Positions 1-9,152 of a stretch of 43,425 nucleotides of DNA are shown one piece after another. A program made the translations under genes and the position numbers. Position 1 is the first letter of the stretch, and each line of letters begins with the position of its first letter. This DNA comes from Simkaniaceae bacterium. Lineage in GTDB: Bacteria; Chlamydiota; Chlamydiia; Chlamydiales; Simkaniaceae. Under the pieces are notes generated by a model, which made no database searches, had not been told where the DNA came from, and saw only the letters and a list, made by a program, of their open reading frames with translations. The stretch is taken from the NCBI GenBank assembly GCA_018062315.1, contig JAGOSM010000010.1, positions 1 through 43,425 of the forward strand. The letters are read 5' to 3'.

Positions 1-116
1 AGTTTGAGAAGGGCTACTTTGAGGCCCCCTTTTTCTAGGAGAAGAGCTATTGAGGCAGAAGTAATCCCTTTTCCTAAAGAAGAGAGGACTCCGCCGGTCA
101 TCATGATAAACTTCAT
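1..116 (-). CDS. pyrG: CTP synthase, N-terminal fragment (runs off the window)
   Basis: Reading the minus strand from an ATG at 116 gives 38 codons before the window edge. They include [16 protein letters not shown], the N-terminal P-loop of the amidoligase domain of CTP synthase, and a following segment that ends in LLK, as in the family. CTP synthase makes CTP from UTP, ATP and glutamine in the cytoplasm. Only the start of the synthetase domain is present; the glutaminase half lies outside. It is divergent from the exporter gene at 173, with about 56 bp between the two starts. No clear Shine-Dalgarno is visible. The match to the P-loop is strong despite the short length. Confidence 0.9.
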   Translation of the reverse strand, partial: MKFIMMTGGVLSSLGKGITSASIALLLEKGGLKVALLK

Positions 117-172
117 GCTTAGAGAGTGTATCTATTCTGGCCCATTAATTCAACATGCGCTACATATAAATT

Positions 173-1054
173 ATGTTGAAAAAAAGATTAAAGGCGGTTC
201 CTTTCATGATCGCCGCCGCATTTTGTGTGGCATTAAGTGGAATGTCTCTTCGATTAGCCAATGGGGGGTTTGATGTTCCAACGCTTGTTTTAATGCGTAC
301 TGCCATCAGTTTGCTCTATATTTGTCTATTGACCCGTCGATTTATCTCTCTTTTCCCAACAAAGATCCTAAAAACGCATCTTTTTAGAGGGATCGTGGGA
401 ACAAGTAGTATTTTTGCCATGTATTACGGTATGAATATGGCAAGTTTAACGAATGCACTGACCCTTTATTTTACAGCACCTCTTTTTTTGCCATTTATTG
501 CGTATCTCTGGAAAGGAATTAAAATTGAACATGCATTATGGCCGGGTATTGTTATTGCCTTTATTGGGGTGTTATTAGTGATACATCCCGATCAAGGAAT
601 TTTCGAGTGGGGATCAGATCTTTCCCTTTATGCGGGGATTGTAATGGCTTTGATGTTACTTGCAGTCCGGTATATGCATGAGACAGAAAAGAGTGAAACG
701 ATTCTATTTTATTTCTTTTTGATTTCTTTTGTTATAGCCCTCATTGTATGGCTATCTGTTTCTAGGGAGTTTCCGAGTACGCGAGAGGGGTGGATCTATT
801 TGACGATAGCGGCTTTCTTTGGAGCTCTTTATCAACATATGCTGACTTTAGGTTCTAAATTTGCTCCAGTGCGGATGACAAGTCCCATTCTCTATTGTAG
901 TTTAATTTTTTCCCTCCCCTTTGATTATTTTATCTTTCGCTCTATACCTGGCGAGCTTGAATGGATAGGGATTGGGTGTATTATTGTAGGGCTTGTTGTG
1001 CTTACATGGATGTTTCCCAGTGCTCCAACTGGGATAGAGAAGCAAAATCCTTGA
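173..1054 (+). CDS. EamA/DMT-superfamily transporter
   Basis: The 293-residue product is almost entirely hydrophobic, with about ten predicted membrane segments arranged as two five-helix halves. This is the normal size and plan of drug/metabolite transporters with two EamA repeats (bacterial exporters of amino acids, nucleosides or other metabolites; some chlamydial relatives import S-adenosylmethionine). The second half begins near residue 150 and carries the short polar loop with MHETEKSE between halves. The start at 173 places a basic MLKKRLK stretch before the first helix; no convincing ribosome site precedes it. Substrate cannot be told from sequence. It stands alone, divergent from pyrG. 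Confidence 0.8.
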   Translation: MLKKRLKAVPFMIAAAFCVALSGMSLRLANGGFDVPTLVLMRTAISLLYICLLTRRFISLFPTKILKTHLFRGIVGTSSIFAMYYGMNMASLTNALTLYFTAPLFLPFIAYLWKGIKIEHALWPGIVIAFIGVLLVIHPDQGIFEWGSDLSLYAGIVMALMLLAVRYMHETEKSETILFYFFLISFVIALIVWLSVSREFPSTREGWIYLTIAAFFGALYQHMLTLGSKFAPVRMTSPILYCSLIFSLPFDYFIFRSIPGELEWIGIGCIIVGLVVLTWMFPSAPTGIEKQNP

Positions 1055-1165
1055 GGGATCGTAAAAAAATTCCAGATTCTTTAGATTGGTTCGGCATGTA
1101 AATTAAAAATTTTATTTTAATTTATAATTAGTGATTTTAATTGTTATATTATTTATAATATATAT

Positions 1166-1822
1166 ATGGAGCCAATTAATCCAGAAGATTTAGTTCGTGA
1201 TTGTTCCCCAGAAGCCTATTCTTTTAGTAGTCAATCTCGCTCAAGTGTCGAGATTGCTCGTGATGTGGTTTCTAAAATCGGACAAAAAGAATTAAAAAAA
1301 ACCAGCGAACTATATAGAGAATATTTGGAATGTAGATTTAATACGTACAAATATAGTTCTGATGTTGACCCAGAGAAATTAGACTTAGATTGTGTAAAGA
1401 AAACAGAATATGTGGAAGTTCTTCGATTACTACAAATGTTTAATGGCACTGATCCGTCTCAATATTGTTTAGCATATCGAGTTGAAGATTCGATTGAGGG
1501 AATTCTCACAGCCAAACTGAATTCAATAACATCTAGTGTTCACATAGGTTGTCTTGTCACAGCTCCTTGGAATTTGGATATGACATCCCCTAATCTTGAG
1601 GATAAAAAACCAATAAGGGGAGTAGGTAGGGCGCTCATGCAAGGGGTTTATAGGTTAGCTGAGTCTGTCGAAAGAGAAAAAATATGCCTTAGCCCTCTGG
1701 GTCAATCAGCTACATTTTATACTGCGATTGGTATGCATGAAGAAGAGGGAACAATGGCGATGCGGGTGGGGGGCGATTGTTCCTCTCTGTTTTCTAGAGT
1801 ATCTGTAGATATTATCTTGTGA
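1166..1822 (+). CDS. GNAT-like N-acetyltransferase (probable)
   Basis: The 218-residue product has a C-terminal half with the look of the GCN5-related acetyltransferase fold. A beta strand around residues 123-133 is followed by GVGRALMQGVYRLAES, which resembles the acetyl-CoA pyrophosphate-binding motif A (R/Q-x-x-G-x-G/A). A later SATFYTAIGMHEEE resembles the conserved C-terminal A-x-x-F-Y-x-x-x-G-F element. The N-terminal 90 residues are polar and unlike anything I recognise. The acceptor substrate is unknown. An AT-rich promoter-like stretch (1100-1165, with TATAAT-like words) lies directly upstream. It is monocistronic as far as can be seen. The call is by motif only. Confidence 0.6.
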   Translation: MEPINPEDLVRDCSPEAYSFSSQSRSSVEIARDVVSKIGQKELKKTSELYREYLECRFNTYKYSSDVDPEKLDLDCVKKTEYVEVLRLLQMFNGTDPSQYCLAYRVEDSIEGILTAKLNSITSSVHIGCLVTAPWNLDMTSPNLEDKKPIRGVGRALMQGVYRLAESVEREKICLSPLGQSATFYTAIGMHEEEGTMAMRVGGDCSSLFSRVSVDIIL

Positions 1823-1870
1823 TTCAAAATCGCTTGACACTCGTAAATTTCCCTTTTAACATCTCTCGTT

Positions 1871-2824
1871 GTGAGAATGCTACTGCTGATCTTTACTTTC
1901 CTATCCTCAATAGCTTATGCGAGTGATTTTGTTGTCCTCGATATGAAGGATTATTACGATGAATCTCATCGATCTCAATTTATTAAAGAACTCTCTTCTG
2001 GTTTTCATGATGTAGGAGTTGTCATTGTGACAAACACCGGTATTAATAGAGAACTTGTTACCCGCGCTTTTCGAGCCATGGAACGGTTCTTTGCCCTCGA
2101 TGAAAAAATAAAAAGAAAATATGAGGGTATTGATCATTACGAAAGGGGATACCTCCCTTTTCGATCGGAGAAAGGGATAGGAGCTGTCGAGGGGGATTAC
2201 AAGGAAATCTATCACTTTGGAAAAGATAACAATCAGTACCCCATTGAAATCGATATCCAAGATTCTATTTCTCCTTATTTCAGAGAATTAGAAAACTACA
2301 TGCACATTTTCCAGGAAGCCATAGCGATTTCTATGGGAATGCCAACTGGATTTTTCATCCCTATGACGAACGAAGGAGAGTCGATTCTAAGAGCCATCCA
2401 TTACCCCCCTCATTTAGGGGTCTGGGCAGAGGAACATACCGATACCGACCTCTTTTCTATTTTCCCTAAGGCGACTCTAGATGGCTTAGAAATTAAAAAC
2501 TCAGAGGGAAATTGGATTAAAGTCGATGTTCCTGAAGGGGGAATGATCATCACCGTCGGTCAGTTTTTGGAAAATCTTTCAAATGGCTATTTTCGCGCCG
2601 GAAGGCAGCGGGTCGTTTCTTATAAAAAACAGTTAGATCGGTATGCTCTCGGTTTTTTTGTCCATCCTAGAGACTCTATTTCATTAGCTCCTCTTCCTAA
2701 AATGATAGAAAAAACAGGGGGAATGAAAAAATATGGAGACCTCAATCGGAGAGAATTCTTGATTCAGACAATGCGTACTCTATATGATAGAACTGCTGAA
2801 CCGAACCTCAAAGGAACCTCATGA
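1871..2824 (+). CDS. Exported isopenicillin-N-synthase-like 2-oxoglutarate/Fe(II) oxygenase-fold protein
   Basis: The fold is that of the isopenicillin N synthase/2-oxoglutarate-dependent dioxygenase family: an N-terminal DIOX_N-like part with a [10 protein letters not shown] strand, then a jelly-roll core with [12 protein letters not shown] giving H189-x-D191, and a closing [10 protein letters not shown] strand. These enzymes normally bind Fe(II) through His-x-Asp and a distal His in an HRV motif. Here the aligned position, 57 residues after H189, is glutamine (Q246, CAG at 2606-2608), so one metal ligand appears missing. The first 17 residues (to SIAYA) look like a cleavable signal peptide, unusual for this cytoplasmic family. 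The start is GTG at 1871 or ATG at 1877. Its TGA overlaps the ATG of the serine deaminase gene, which suggests translational coupling. Substrate unknown. Confidence 0.75.
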   Translation: MRMLLLIFTFLSSIAYASDFVVLDMKDYYDESHRSQFIKELSSGFHDVGVVIVTNTGINRELVTRAFRAMERFFALDEKIKRKYEGIDHYERGYLPFRSEKGIGAVEGDYKEIYHFGKDNNQYPIEIDIQDSISPYFRELENYMHIFQEAIAISMGMPTGFFIPMTNEGESILRAIHYPPHLGVWAEEHTDTDLFSIFPKATLDGLEIKNSEGNWIKVDVPEGGMIITVGQFLENLSNGYFRAGRQRVVSYKKQLDRYALGFFVHPRDSISLAPLPKMIEKTGGMKKYGDLNRREFLIQTMRTLYDRTAEPNLKGTS

Positions 2825-4167
2825 TTTCAGTTTTTGACCTTTTTTCTATTGGTATTGGCCCTTCTAGTTCCCATACAATGGGACCGATGCGCGCTGCTCG
2901 CCTTTTTGCAGAAGAGGTGCTGAGCCAAGCTCAAACAATTCAAGTAGAACTTTATGGATCTCTCGCTCTCACAGGAGAGGGGCATGGAACTGATAAAGCG
3001 ATTTTACTCGGCTTAGAAGGGCATACCCCAGAGGGTGTCGATCCCGATAAGGTCGATGAATACTTAAGCCGAATTAAGGAAGAAGGAAATCTTCTCCTTC
3101 TTGGCAAAAAAAAGATCCCTTTTTCAATGGAAAATCTCCAATTTTGTAAGGGAAAATTCTTGCCATTTCACTCGAACGCCATGCGTTTTACTGCCAATCA
3201 TTCACTTCGCCGCATTTTTTATTCGATCGGAGGGGGATTTATTCTCAAACACGGAGAAGAAAAAAGGGGACGTCAGGAAAAAGTGCCTTATCCCTTTGAA
3301 ACGGCTGAAGAACTCCTATCGTACGGTATTCCGATCGGGGAACTGGTCATGGAAAATGAAAAAACTTGGCGCTCTGTTGTCGATGTCAAACGGGATCTAT
3401 TGAGAATTTGGAACGTCATGCAGGGATGTGTTGTCAGGGGAGTTCAAACAGAGGGGATTTTGCCAGGAGGCCTTGAGGTCAGAAGGAGGGCTCCTGAAAT
3501 CTATCGAGAACTCGTCCGTAGAGGTCAGAAATGTTATGAAGATCCTGCCTTGATCTTAGACTGGACCAGTGTTTTTGCTCTTGCCGTGAATGAAGAAAAT
3601 GCTGCCGGAGGGCGCATTGTAACGGCTCCCACTAACGGAGCTTCAGGGATTATTCCCGCTGTTCTCCATTATTATCGCAACTTCATTCCCCATTTTTCCG
3701 AAGAAGGGGTGGTGTTATTTCTTTTAGTAGCTGGGGCTATTGGACAACTTTTTAAAAGTAGAGCGAGTCTATCTGCTGCAGAAGTGGGATGTCAGGGAGA
3801 GGTGGGGGTCGCCTGTTCCATGGCTGCTGCGGGCCTTGCTGCCGTTCTCGGAGGGACGAATGCTCAAATTGAGCATGCTGCTGAAATTGGAATGGAGCAT
3901 AATTTAGGTCTGACCTGTGACCCCGTCGGTGGACTTGTCCAGATCCCTTGCATTGAACGAAATACGATGGGTGCTATCCAGGCAATTAATGCTGCAAGGC
4001 TCGCTCTTCTCGGAGATGGAAATCATAAAATTAGCCTTGATACGGTGATTGCAACGATGTATCAAACAGGGAAAGATATGGGGATGCAATATAAAGAAAC
4101 GAGTGAGGGGGGCCTTGCCACCCACTACCGTTCCGCCTCAGTTTCTGTAAACCAACCGGAGTGTTGA
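2821..4167 (+). CDS. sdaA: L-serine ammonia-lyase, single-chain iron-sulfur type
   Basis: The enzyme deaminates L-serine to pyruvate and ammonia in the cytoplasm. The N-terminal beta domain starts with the family hallmark [18 protein letters not shown]. The C-terminal alpha domain contains the conserved [14 protein letters not shown] segment, a [16 protein letters not shown] stretch and [17 protein letters not shown], which supply the cysteines for the catalytic 4Fe-4S cluster. The length of 448 residues is normal for the fused beta-alpha form (E. coli SdaA, about 454). It overlaps the oxygenase gene by ATGA and the next gene by TGATG, so the three genes form one operon. Serine-derived pyruvate and the glycolytic enzyme encoded next suggest carbon metabolism. 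Confidence 0.93.
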   Translation: MISVFDLFSIGIGPSSSHTMGPMRAARLFAEEVLSQAQTIQVELYGSLALTGEGHGTDKAILLGLEGHTPEGVDPDKVDEYLSRIKEEGNLLLLGKKKIPFSMENLQFCKGKFLPFHSNAMRFTANHSLRRIFYSIGGGFILKHGEEKRGRQEKVPYPFETAEELLSYGIPIGELVMENEKTWRSVVDVKRDLLRIWNVMQGCVVRGVQTEGILPGGLEVRRRAPEIYRELVRRGQKCYEDPALILDWTSVFALAVNEENAAGGRIVTAPTNGASGIIPAVLHYYRNFIPHFSEEGVVLFLLVAGAIGQLFKSRASLSAAEVGCQGEVGVACSMAAAGLAAVLGGTNAQIEHAAEIGMEHNLGLTCDPVGGLVQIPCIERNTMGAIQAINAARLALLGDGNHKISLDTVIATMYQTGKDMGMQYKETSEGGLATHYRSASVSVNQPEC

Positions 4168-5612
4168 TGAGAGAGCTCTATATTCCCCAGGTCCCAGCCT
4201 CATTTCAGCGAGGGCTCACTTTTCAGGAGGGGGCCAAAACAGACTCTTTGGCCCATCAAAATGAAATTAAAGCCCTCTTTCCCCATACTTATGGACAGGG
4301 AATACTTTTAGAGACGCCTCTGAAGATCTCATCTCGCTCTCTTCGAGTGGGTGTGGTATTTTCTGGAGGACAGGCCTCAGGAGGGCATAATGTGATCAGT
4401 GCCCTTTTTGATTCCCTCCATGGAGGAACTTTATTTGGGTTTTTAGGAGGCCCTTCAGGGATCGTAGAAGGAAAATTTAAAGAACTGACTCAAGAGATGA
4501 TTGCCCCTTACCGGAATCAAGGGGGGTTCGATCTTCTCGGATCGGGGCGGACAAAAATCGAAACAGAAGAGCAGCTGCAGGCCTCTTTAAATACCTGCTT
4601 GAATCTCAAGTTAGACGGTTTAGTGATTGTAGGGGGAGACGATTCGAATACGAATGCAGCTATTCTCTCAGAATATTTCTTAGGGAAGGGCTGTGCTACG
4701 TGTGTGATTGGAGTGCCAAAAACGATCGATGGGGATTTGCAAAATGAGCATGTGGCGATCTCATTTGGCTTTGATACGGCCACGAAAGTTTATAGTGAAA
4801 TGATCGGAAATATTGAAAGAGATGCCCTTTCTGCTAAAAAATATACCCATTTCATTAAACTCATGGGTCGTTCCGCTTCCCATATCGCCCTTGAATGTGC
4901 CTTTAAAACTCACCCTAACCTCACCTTAATTGGGGAAGAGGTGGCCTCTAAAAAAATGACAGTTGCTTCTATTGTCACTGAGATTGCCGATCTTGTGGAA
5001 AAACGGGCTTCTTTAGGGAAAAATTATGGAGTGATCCTCATCCCCGAAGGGCTTATTGAATTCATTCCAGAAAAAGAGTCTTTGATAAGAGATCTCCACC
5101 TCGAACTCGATCCCCATGGGAATATCCAAGTAAGCCATATCCATATTGAGAAAATTCTCATTGAAAAGGTGAGTGCAGAGTTACAAGAGAGAGGGGGGGC
5201 TCAAAAATTTAACCCGGTTGCTCATTTTTTTGGCTATGAAGGGAGGGCTGGGTATCCCTCTAATTTCGATGCCAACTATTGTTATGCTCTCGGATGTGTG
5301 GCGGCCTCTCTTTTATTTCAGAACAAAACGGGCTATATGGCTTGCGTTAAAGGACTCTCTCATCCTTCCAAAGATTGGAAAGGAGCAGGGATTCCCATCA
5401 CAAGTTTACTGAATATGGAGATCAGAAAAGGGATCTCTAAACCGGTGATCCAAAAGGCATTGGTGAATCTTTCTGGGAAACCGTTTCAACAATTTGAAGC
5501 TGAACGACAAAAATGGGAGCTCGAGGACGATTACCGATTCCCCGAGCCCATCCAATTTTATGGTCCAAGTGAGATTATTGATTCGGTACCACACCTTATT
5601 GCCCACTCTTAA
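4167..5612 (+). CDS. pfp: Pyrophosphate-dependent 6-phosphofructokinase
   Basis: This enzyme phosphorylates fructose 6-phosphate with PPi, the usual chlamydial replacement for ATP-PFK. The phosphoryl-donor loop reads GGDDSNTNAA; the second Asp of GGDD is the residue that dictates PPi use instead of the ATP-type GGDGS. The catalytic PKTIDGD loop, the sugar-binding MGRSASHIALECA segment and GYEGR follow in family order. I choose the ATG at 4167, which overlaps the preceding stop as TGATG, over the in-frame GTG at 4161. The product is then 481 residues, somewhat shorter than the approximately 550 of Chlamydia PFPs but with all motifs. It is the last gene of the oxygenase-sdaA-pfp operon. Confidence 0.92.
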   Translation: MRELYIPQVPASFQRGLTFQEGAKTDSLAHQNEIKALFPHTYGQGILLETPLKISSRSLRVGVVFSGGQASGGHNVISALFDSLHGGTLFGFLGGPSGIVEGKFKELTQEMIAPYRNQGGFDLLGSGRTKIETEEQLQASLNTCLNLKLDGLVIVGGDDSNTNAAILSEYFLGKGCATCVIGVPKTIDGDLQNEHVAISFGFDTATKVYSEMIGNIERDALSAKKYTHFIKLMGRSASHIALECAFKTHPNLTLIGEEVASKKMTVASIVTEIADLVEKRASLGKNYGVILIPEGLIEFIPEKESLIRDLHLELDPHGNIQVSHIHIEKILIEKVSAELQERGGAQKFNPVAHFFGYEGRAGYPSNFDANYCYALGCVAASLLFQNKTGYMACVKGLSHPSKDWKGAGIPITSLLNMEIRKGISKPVIQKALVNLSGKPFQQFEAERQKWELEDDYRFPEPIQFYGPSEIIDSVPHLIAHS

Positions 5613-5715
5613 ATCAACCGATTCTATTACATTATAAGCTTTTAATTATTGTGTATTTTTTTATTGAATATAATTCTTTTTAAATCTAATTATAAGGTTT
5701 AATAGGGAGGGAATT

Positions 5716-6657
5716 ATGTTTAATAGATATGCTAATAAGCACATCGATGATAATTATAGAAAGTTAAAGGATATTGTTTTGTGGCAACTTGGATATTATA
5801 ATGACGCCGCTTTACCCCCGGCTCCCCCGGAGGGATTTTCTTATCCTAATCCTAGAGTAGACATTGACGTAGAAAAACCTCAGGTGACTTGGATTAATCA
5901 TTGTTCTTTTATGCTTCAATGGGAGAACCTCCATATTCTTACCGATCCTATTTGGAGTGATAGGTGCTCTCCTATCCCTTTTTTAGGGCCAAAAAGACAA
6001 CACCCCGTTCCAATCGCTATCGAAGATTTACCTAGAATAGATATCGTTTTAATTAGCCATAACCATTACGACCATTTAGATGAACGGACAGTCAAAGCAT
6101 TGCATCGAAAAAATCCTCATATTCGATGGGTGGTTGCGCAGGGGTTAAAAAAGTGGTTTGTCAAAAGGGGAATTACCCATGTTCAAGAACTGAAGTGGTG
6201 GGATAAAGCTCTTGTAGGTCCTTTTGAAATCACGGCGGTTCCCTGTCAGCATTTTTCAGGAAGAGGCATTTTTGATAAGGATGAAACTTTGTGGGTTGGT
6301 TATGTGATGGAGTCTGAAAATAAGAGGTTTTATTTTGTAGGGGATACCGGATATAACCCTTATGATTTTAAATCGATTGGAAAGGCTTTTTCTTATATGG
6401 ATCTCAGCCTTATCCCAGTTGGTACCTATGTTCCTCATCTTTTTATGGATCCTGTACATATCTGTCCAGTTAAGGCAACGGCGATTCATCAAGAGGTGGA
6501 GTCTAAGCTTTCCGTGGGCATGCATTGGAAAACTTTCCGTCTATCGGGAGAAGGGGCAGACCAGCCTCCCTATGATTTATACCTTTCGATGAAGGAAGTG
6601 GGACTTGATCCTTTAAACTTTCGTATGCTGGAGATTGGTCAGACAATTAACTGGTAA
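5716..6657 (+). CDS. NAPE-PLD-like metallo-beta-lactamase-fold hydrolase
   Basis: The 313-residue product has the metallo-beta-lactamase metal site: SHNHYDHLD gives H115-x-H117-x-D119-H120, a later His lies in PCQHFSG, an Asp in VGDTGY, and the final His in VGMHWKTF. The HICPVKATAIHQEVESK and GMHWKTFRL context matches N-acylphosphatidylethanolamine phospholipase D and its bacterial UlaG/RomA-like relatives, so a phosphodiester or lipid substrate is likely but not proven. There is no signal peptide. A strong ribosome site (GGGAGGGAATT before the ATG) decides the start. The 100-bp upstream gap is AT-rich and promoter-like. A double hairpin follows the stop codon. Confidence 0.8.
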   Translation: MFNRYANKHIDDNYRKLKDIVLWQLGYYNDAALPPAPPEGFSYPNPRVDIDVEKPQVTWINHCSFMLQWENLHILTDPIWSDRCSPIPFLGPKRQHPVPIAIEDLPRIDIVLISHNHYDHLDERTVKALHRKNPHIRWVVAQGLKKWFVKRGITHVQELKWWDKALVGPFEITAVPCQHFSGRGIFDKDETLWVGYVMESENKRFYFVGDTGYNPYDFKSIGKAFSYMDLSLIPVGTYVPHLFMDPVHICPVKATAIHQEVESKLSVGMHWKTFRLSGEGADQPPYDLYLSMKEVGLDPLNFRMLEIGQTINW

Positions 6658-6727
6658 CCTGAATTTCGAATTGATTATCAGGGAAATCAATTCGAAATTC
6701 AGGTTGGTAATCATTATTTTAATGATT
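6656..6727. terminator. Tandem hairpins after the hydrolase gene
   Basis: A perfect 21-bp inverted repeat (arms 6656-6676 and 6685-6705, 8-nt loop) begins in the stop codon of the preceding gene. A second perfect 8-bp repeat follows (AATCATTA at 6709-6716 and TAATGATT at 6720-6727). The pair probably ends transcription or stabilises the mRNA 3' end; a classic T tract is missing, so the terminator role is inferred. Part of the first arm recurs elsewhere in the window (see findings). Confidence 0.6.
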
Positions 6728-6762
6728 GACGAATTGTTCCTTTCAATCATAGCATCTACCTC

Positions 6763-8289
6763 ATGAAATATTGCGAATCATTATATAAGACTATTCGCCG
6801 GCCCACTCGCGAGGTGATGGTAGGGAAAGTGGGTGTGGGGGGGGATAATCCCCTTCGTATTCAATCGATGACGACCTCAGATACTCGAGATATTGAGGCT
6901 ACCATAGAGCAGATCATGAAGCTTGCTGATTATGGATGTGATATTGCTAGGGTGACTGTTCAAGGAAAGAAAGAGGCAGAAGCTTGTGAGTGGATCAAAA
7001 ATGGGTTGATTCAAAGGGGGTATGATATCCCTCTTGTAGCGGATATTCATTTCTACCCCCCTGCAGCCCTTCTTGTTGCCGATTTTGTCGATAAAGTAAG
7101 GATTAATCCAGGAAATTATATCGATAGAAGGGCCACCTTCCGCGTTCTTGAGTATACAGATGCTACTTATGCAGCTGAACTCATGAAAATTGACGAGAGT
7201 TTCGGTGCCCTTGTAGAAAAATGTAGGAAAAGAGATATCGCGATTCGTATTGGGACAAATCACGGTTCATTATCGGACCGGATTATGAATCGGTATGGAG
7301 ATACTCCTGCAGGAATGGTGGAGTCTGCCCTTGAATTTGCCTCGGTTTGCCGTAAAAGGGGATTTCATAATCTGATTTTTTCGATGAAGGCAAGTAATGT
7401 TCGAGTGATGGTTGAGGCTTATCGCCTTCTTTCAGCAAGAATGTATGAGCTTGAGTGGGATTACCCTTTTCATCTTGGAGTGACCGAAGCAGGGGATGGA
7501 GAGGATGGAATTGTAAAATCGGCGATGGGGATCGGGGCTCTTCTTTTAGATGGCATTGGAGATACGATTCGCACTTCATTGACGGCTGATCCTTGGTTTG
7601 AGATAGAGCCTTGTCGCCAAATTGTCTCTTTGTTTGAAGATTATGAAGGGATGGGGGTATCTCCCTTTGAGGTAGAGTCTACCTTTGGCATCTTAAAAGG
7701 ACAGACTCAGCCAGTGATTTTGCCAAGCGAACAAGCTAATTATGAAGTGGTTTATCTTGAAGAGCCGAGACTTCATCAGGGAAGAGCTCTTTATCAAAGT
7801 CGAAAAGCAGAAGGCAACAAGAGTCCTTTTCTTTTGGGAATGAAGGCAGTCCCTAATATGCCTGTCCGTGCTGCAGCTGAACTGGGAGCTCTTTTGCTCG
7901 ATGGAATTGGTAATGGAGTTGCTCTTCCAGATGAATCTCTGAGCCTTCGTATTTTGCAAGGAGCGCGTCTTCACCTTTCTAAGACAGAATTTATCGCTTG
8001 TCCTGGATGTGGCAGAACCTTGTTCAATTTACAAGAAGTGACCGCCGCAATACGGAGCCGCACGGAACATTTAGCGGGGGTGAAGATTGCTATCATGGGT
8101 TGTATCGTCAATGGACCTGGAGAAATGGCAGATGCAGATTTTGGATATGTCGGTTCAAAAACAGGGCAGATCGATCTTTATGTAGGGAAAACCTGTATAG
8201 AGAGAAACATTCCTCAGGAAGAGGCGGTTGATCGCCTGATTGCTCTTATTAAAGCTCACGATCGTTGGAGAGAGCCAGTCAGTTGTTAA
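6763..8289 (+). CDS. ispG: 4-hydroxy-3-methylbut-2-enyl-diphosphate synthase (IspG/GcpE)
   Basis: IspG carries out the penultimate step of the MEP isoprenoid pathway using a 4Fe-4S cluster. The N-terminal TIM-barrel part opens with GGDNPLRIQSMTTSDT and contains ADIHFYPPAAL and KVRINPGN. The C-terminal cluster-binding part has CPGCGRT and MGCIVNGPGEMADADFGYVG, supplying the three cysteines and the conserved Asn-Gly-Pro. At 508 residues it is longer than the approximately 370 of E. coli and shorter than the approximately 600 of Chlamydia. A middle region around residues 255-395 fits the insertion domain typical of chlamydial and plant enzymes. The gene ends 4 bp into the convergent AbiEii gene. 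No clear Shine-Dalgarno precedes the ATG. Confidence 0.95.
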   Translation: MKYCESLYKTIRRPTREVMVGKVGVGGDNPLRIQSMTTSDTRDIEATIEQIMKLADYGCDIARVTVQGKKEAEACEWIKNGLIQRGYDIPLVADIHFYPPAALLVADFVDKVRINPGNYIDRRATFRVLEYTDATYAAELMKIDESFGALVEKCRKRDIAIRIGTNHGSLSDRIMNRYGDTPAGMVESALEFASVCRKRGFHNLIFSMKASNVRVMVEAYRLLSARMYELEWDYPFHLGVTEAGDGEDGIVKSAMGIGALLLDGIGDTIRTSLTADPWFEIEPCRQIVSLFEDYEGMGVSPFEVESTFGILKGQTQPVILPSEQANYEVVYLEEPRLHQGRALYQSRKAEGNKSPFLLGMKAVPNMPVRAAAELGALLLDGIGNGVALPDESLSLRILQGARLHLSKTEFIACPGCGRTLFNLQEVTAAIRSRTEHLAGVKIAIMGCIVNGPGEMADADFGYVGSKTGQIDLYVGKTCIERNIPQEEAVDRLIALIKAHDRWREPVSC

Positions 8290-9152
8290 GCGATGTGAAT
8301 TTGAGGAATAAGGCTTAGGAAAAATTCTTGTGACCATCCGTCTAGCTCTCTTGGGTGTTTAATGAACCTGCGGAGATCTTCTCTTGCAGCATCGATATCC
8401 AGTTTTAAGATTTTCTCATGAAGAAATTCTCTTAAAATCTCTGGAGTCATCGATTTTGAAGAAGTGTAATGACCAGATTGTCTCATTCGAGACTCTAGGT
8501 GAGATAGGTGTAAATGAAAACCTTTGGATACATACCAAATGAGATCATACCAATCTCTTCCCTTCACTCTTACTTTATAAGGGCGACATAAAATAGCGTG
8601 CATTTTTCCTGCAAATAAATCCTGAGGAGTATAGCTGCGAATGGAAAATGGAAATGGTTTCATGAGGTAACGAATTTCAGTTGAAAAATTGGGAGGGGGG
8701 TCGATGTCAATTTCAAGTTTAATTTTAATTAATTCATTTGACTGAGTATGTTTCTTTAAGGAGTCATCTAGGCCAATCCGAATAAATGTTTCGAGTGTTC
8801 CAGCTTTTAAAAAAGCTGAACGTATAGAAGTGTCAGGGTGTTTCATTTTAGATTCTATATTGACCTTCAATCCAGAAATTTCTAACTCTTCTTCTACAGC
8901 CTGAAGAAATGGGAGAATCTGAAAATGGGGATTGGGCTTGAGGAGAGAGAAGTCCAGGTCTTCACTAAATCGATTGAGTCCATAGAGAATGCGAAGAGAC
9001 GTTCCCCCATAAAAAGCGGCATGTTCAAAAAATTTAGACCTCCATAACCCAAGTAAAGCGAGCTCTTGCATAATTTCATGCACAGCACCCTCATACTCTG
9101 TTTTAGATTTTGGAGCATAACTGTCTATCCATTCTTTAATATTTAAGGTCAT
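8286..9152 (-). CDS. abiEii: AbiEii-family nucleotidyltransferase toxin
   Basis: The 288-residue product is a nucleotidyltransferase of the AbiEii/MenT type, the toxin half of type IV toxin-antitoxin and phage-abortive-infection modules. Visible motifs are GGTSLR (residues 49-54) followed by SEDLDF (63-68), the GS...D-x-D metal/nucleotide site; EIDID (147-151); DLFAGKMHA (178-186); and KGRDWYDL (197-204), all in the family order and spacing. These proteins transfer nucleotides to tRNA or other acceptors. Its start overlaps the stop of the AbiEi gene by 4 bp, so the two are co-translated. The 3' end overlaps the ispG stop by 4 bp. All catalytic motifs are intact, so it should be active. Confidence 0.88.
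   Translation of the reverse strand: MTLNIKEWIDSYAPKSKTEYEGAVHEIMQELALLGLWRSKFFEHAAFYGGTSLRILYGLNRFSEDLDFSLLKPNPHFQILPFLQAVEEELEISGLKVNIESKMKHPDTSIRSAFLKAGTLETFIRIGLDDSLKKHTQSNELIKIKLEIDIDPPPNFSTEIRYLMKPFPFSIRSYTPQDLFAGKMHAILCRPYKVRVKGRDWYDLIWYVSKGFHLHLSHLESRMRQSGHYTSSKSMTPEILREFLHEKILKLDIDAAREDLRRFIKHPRELDGWSQEFFLSLIPQIHIA

Noticed and set aside
4-273. Open frame on the plus strand at the window start
   Set aside because: It is antisense to the pyrG N terminus for its first half and overlaps the exporter gene out of frame for the rest; its translation shows no domain.
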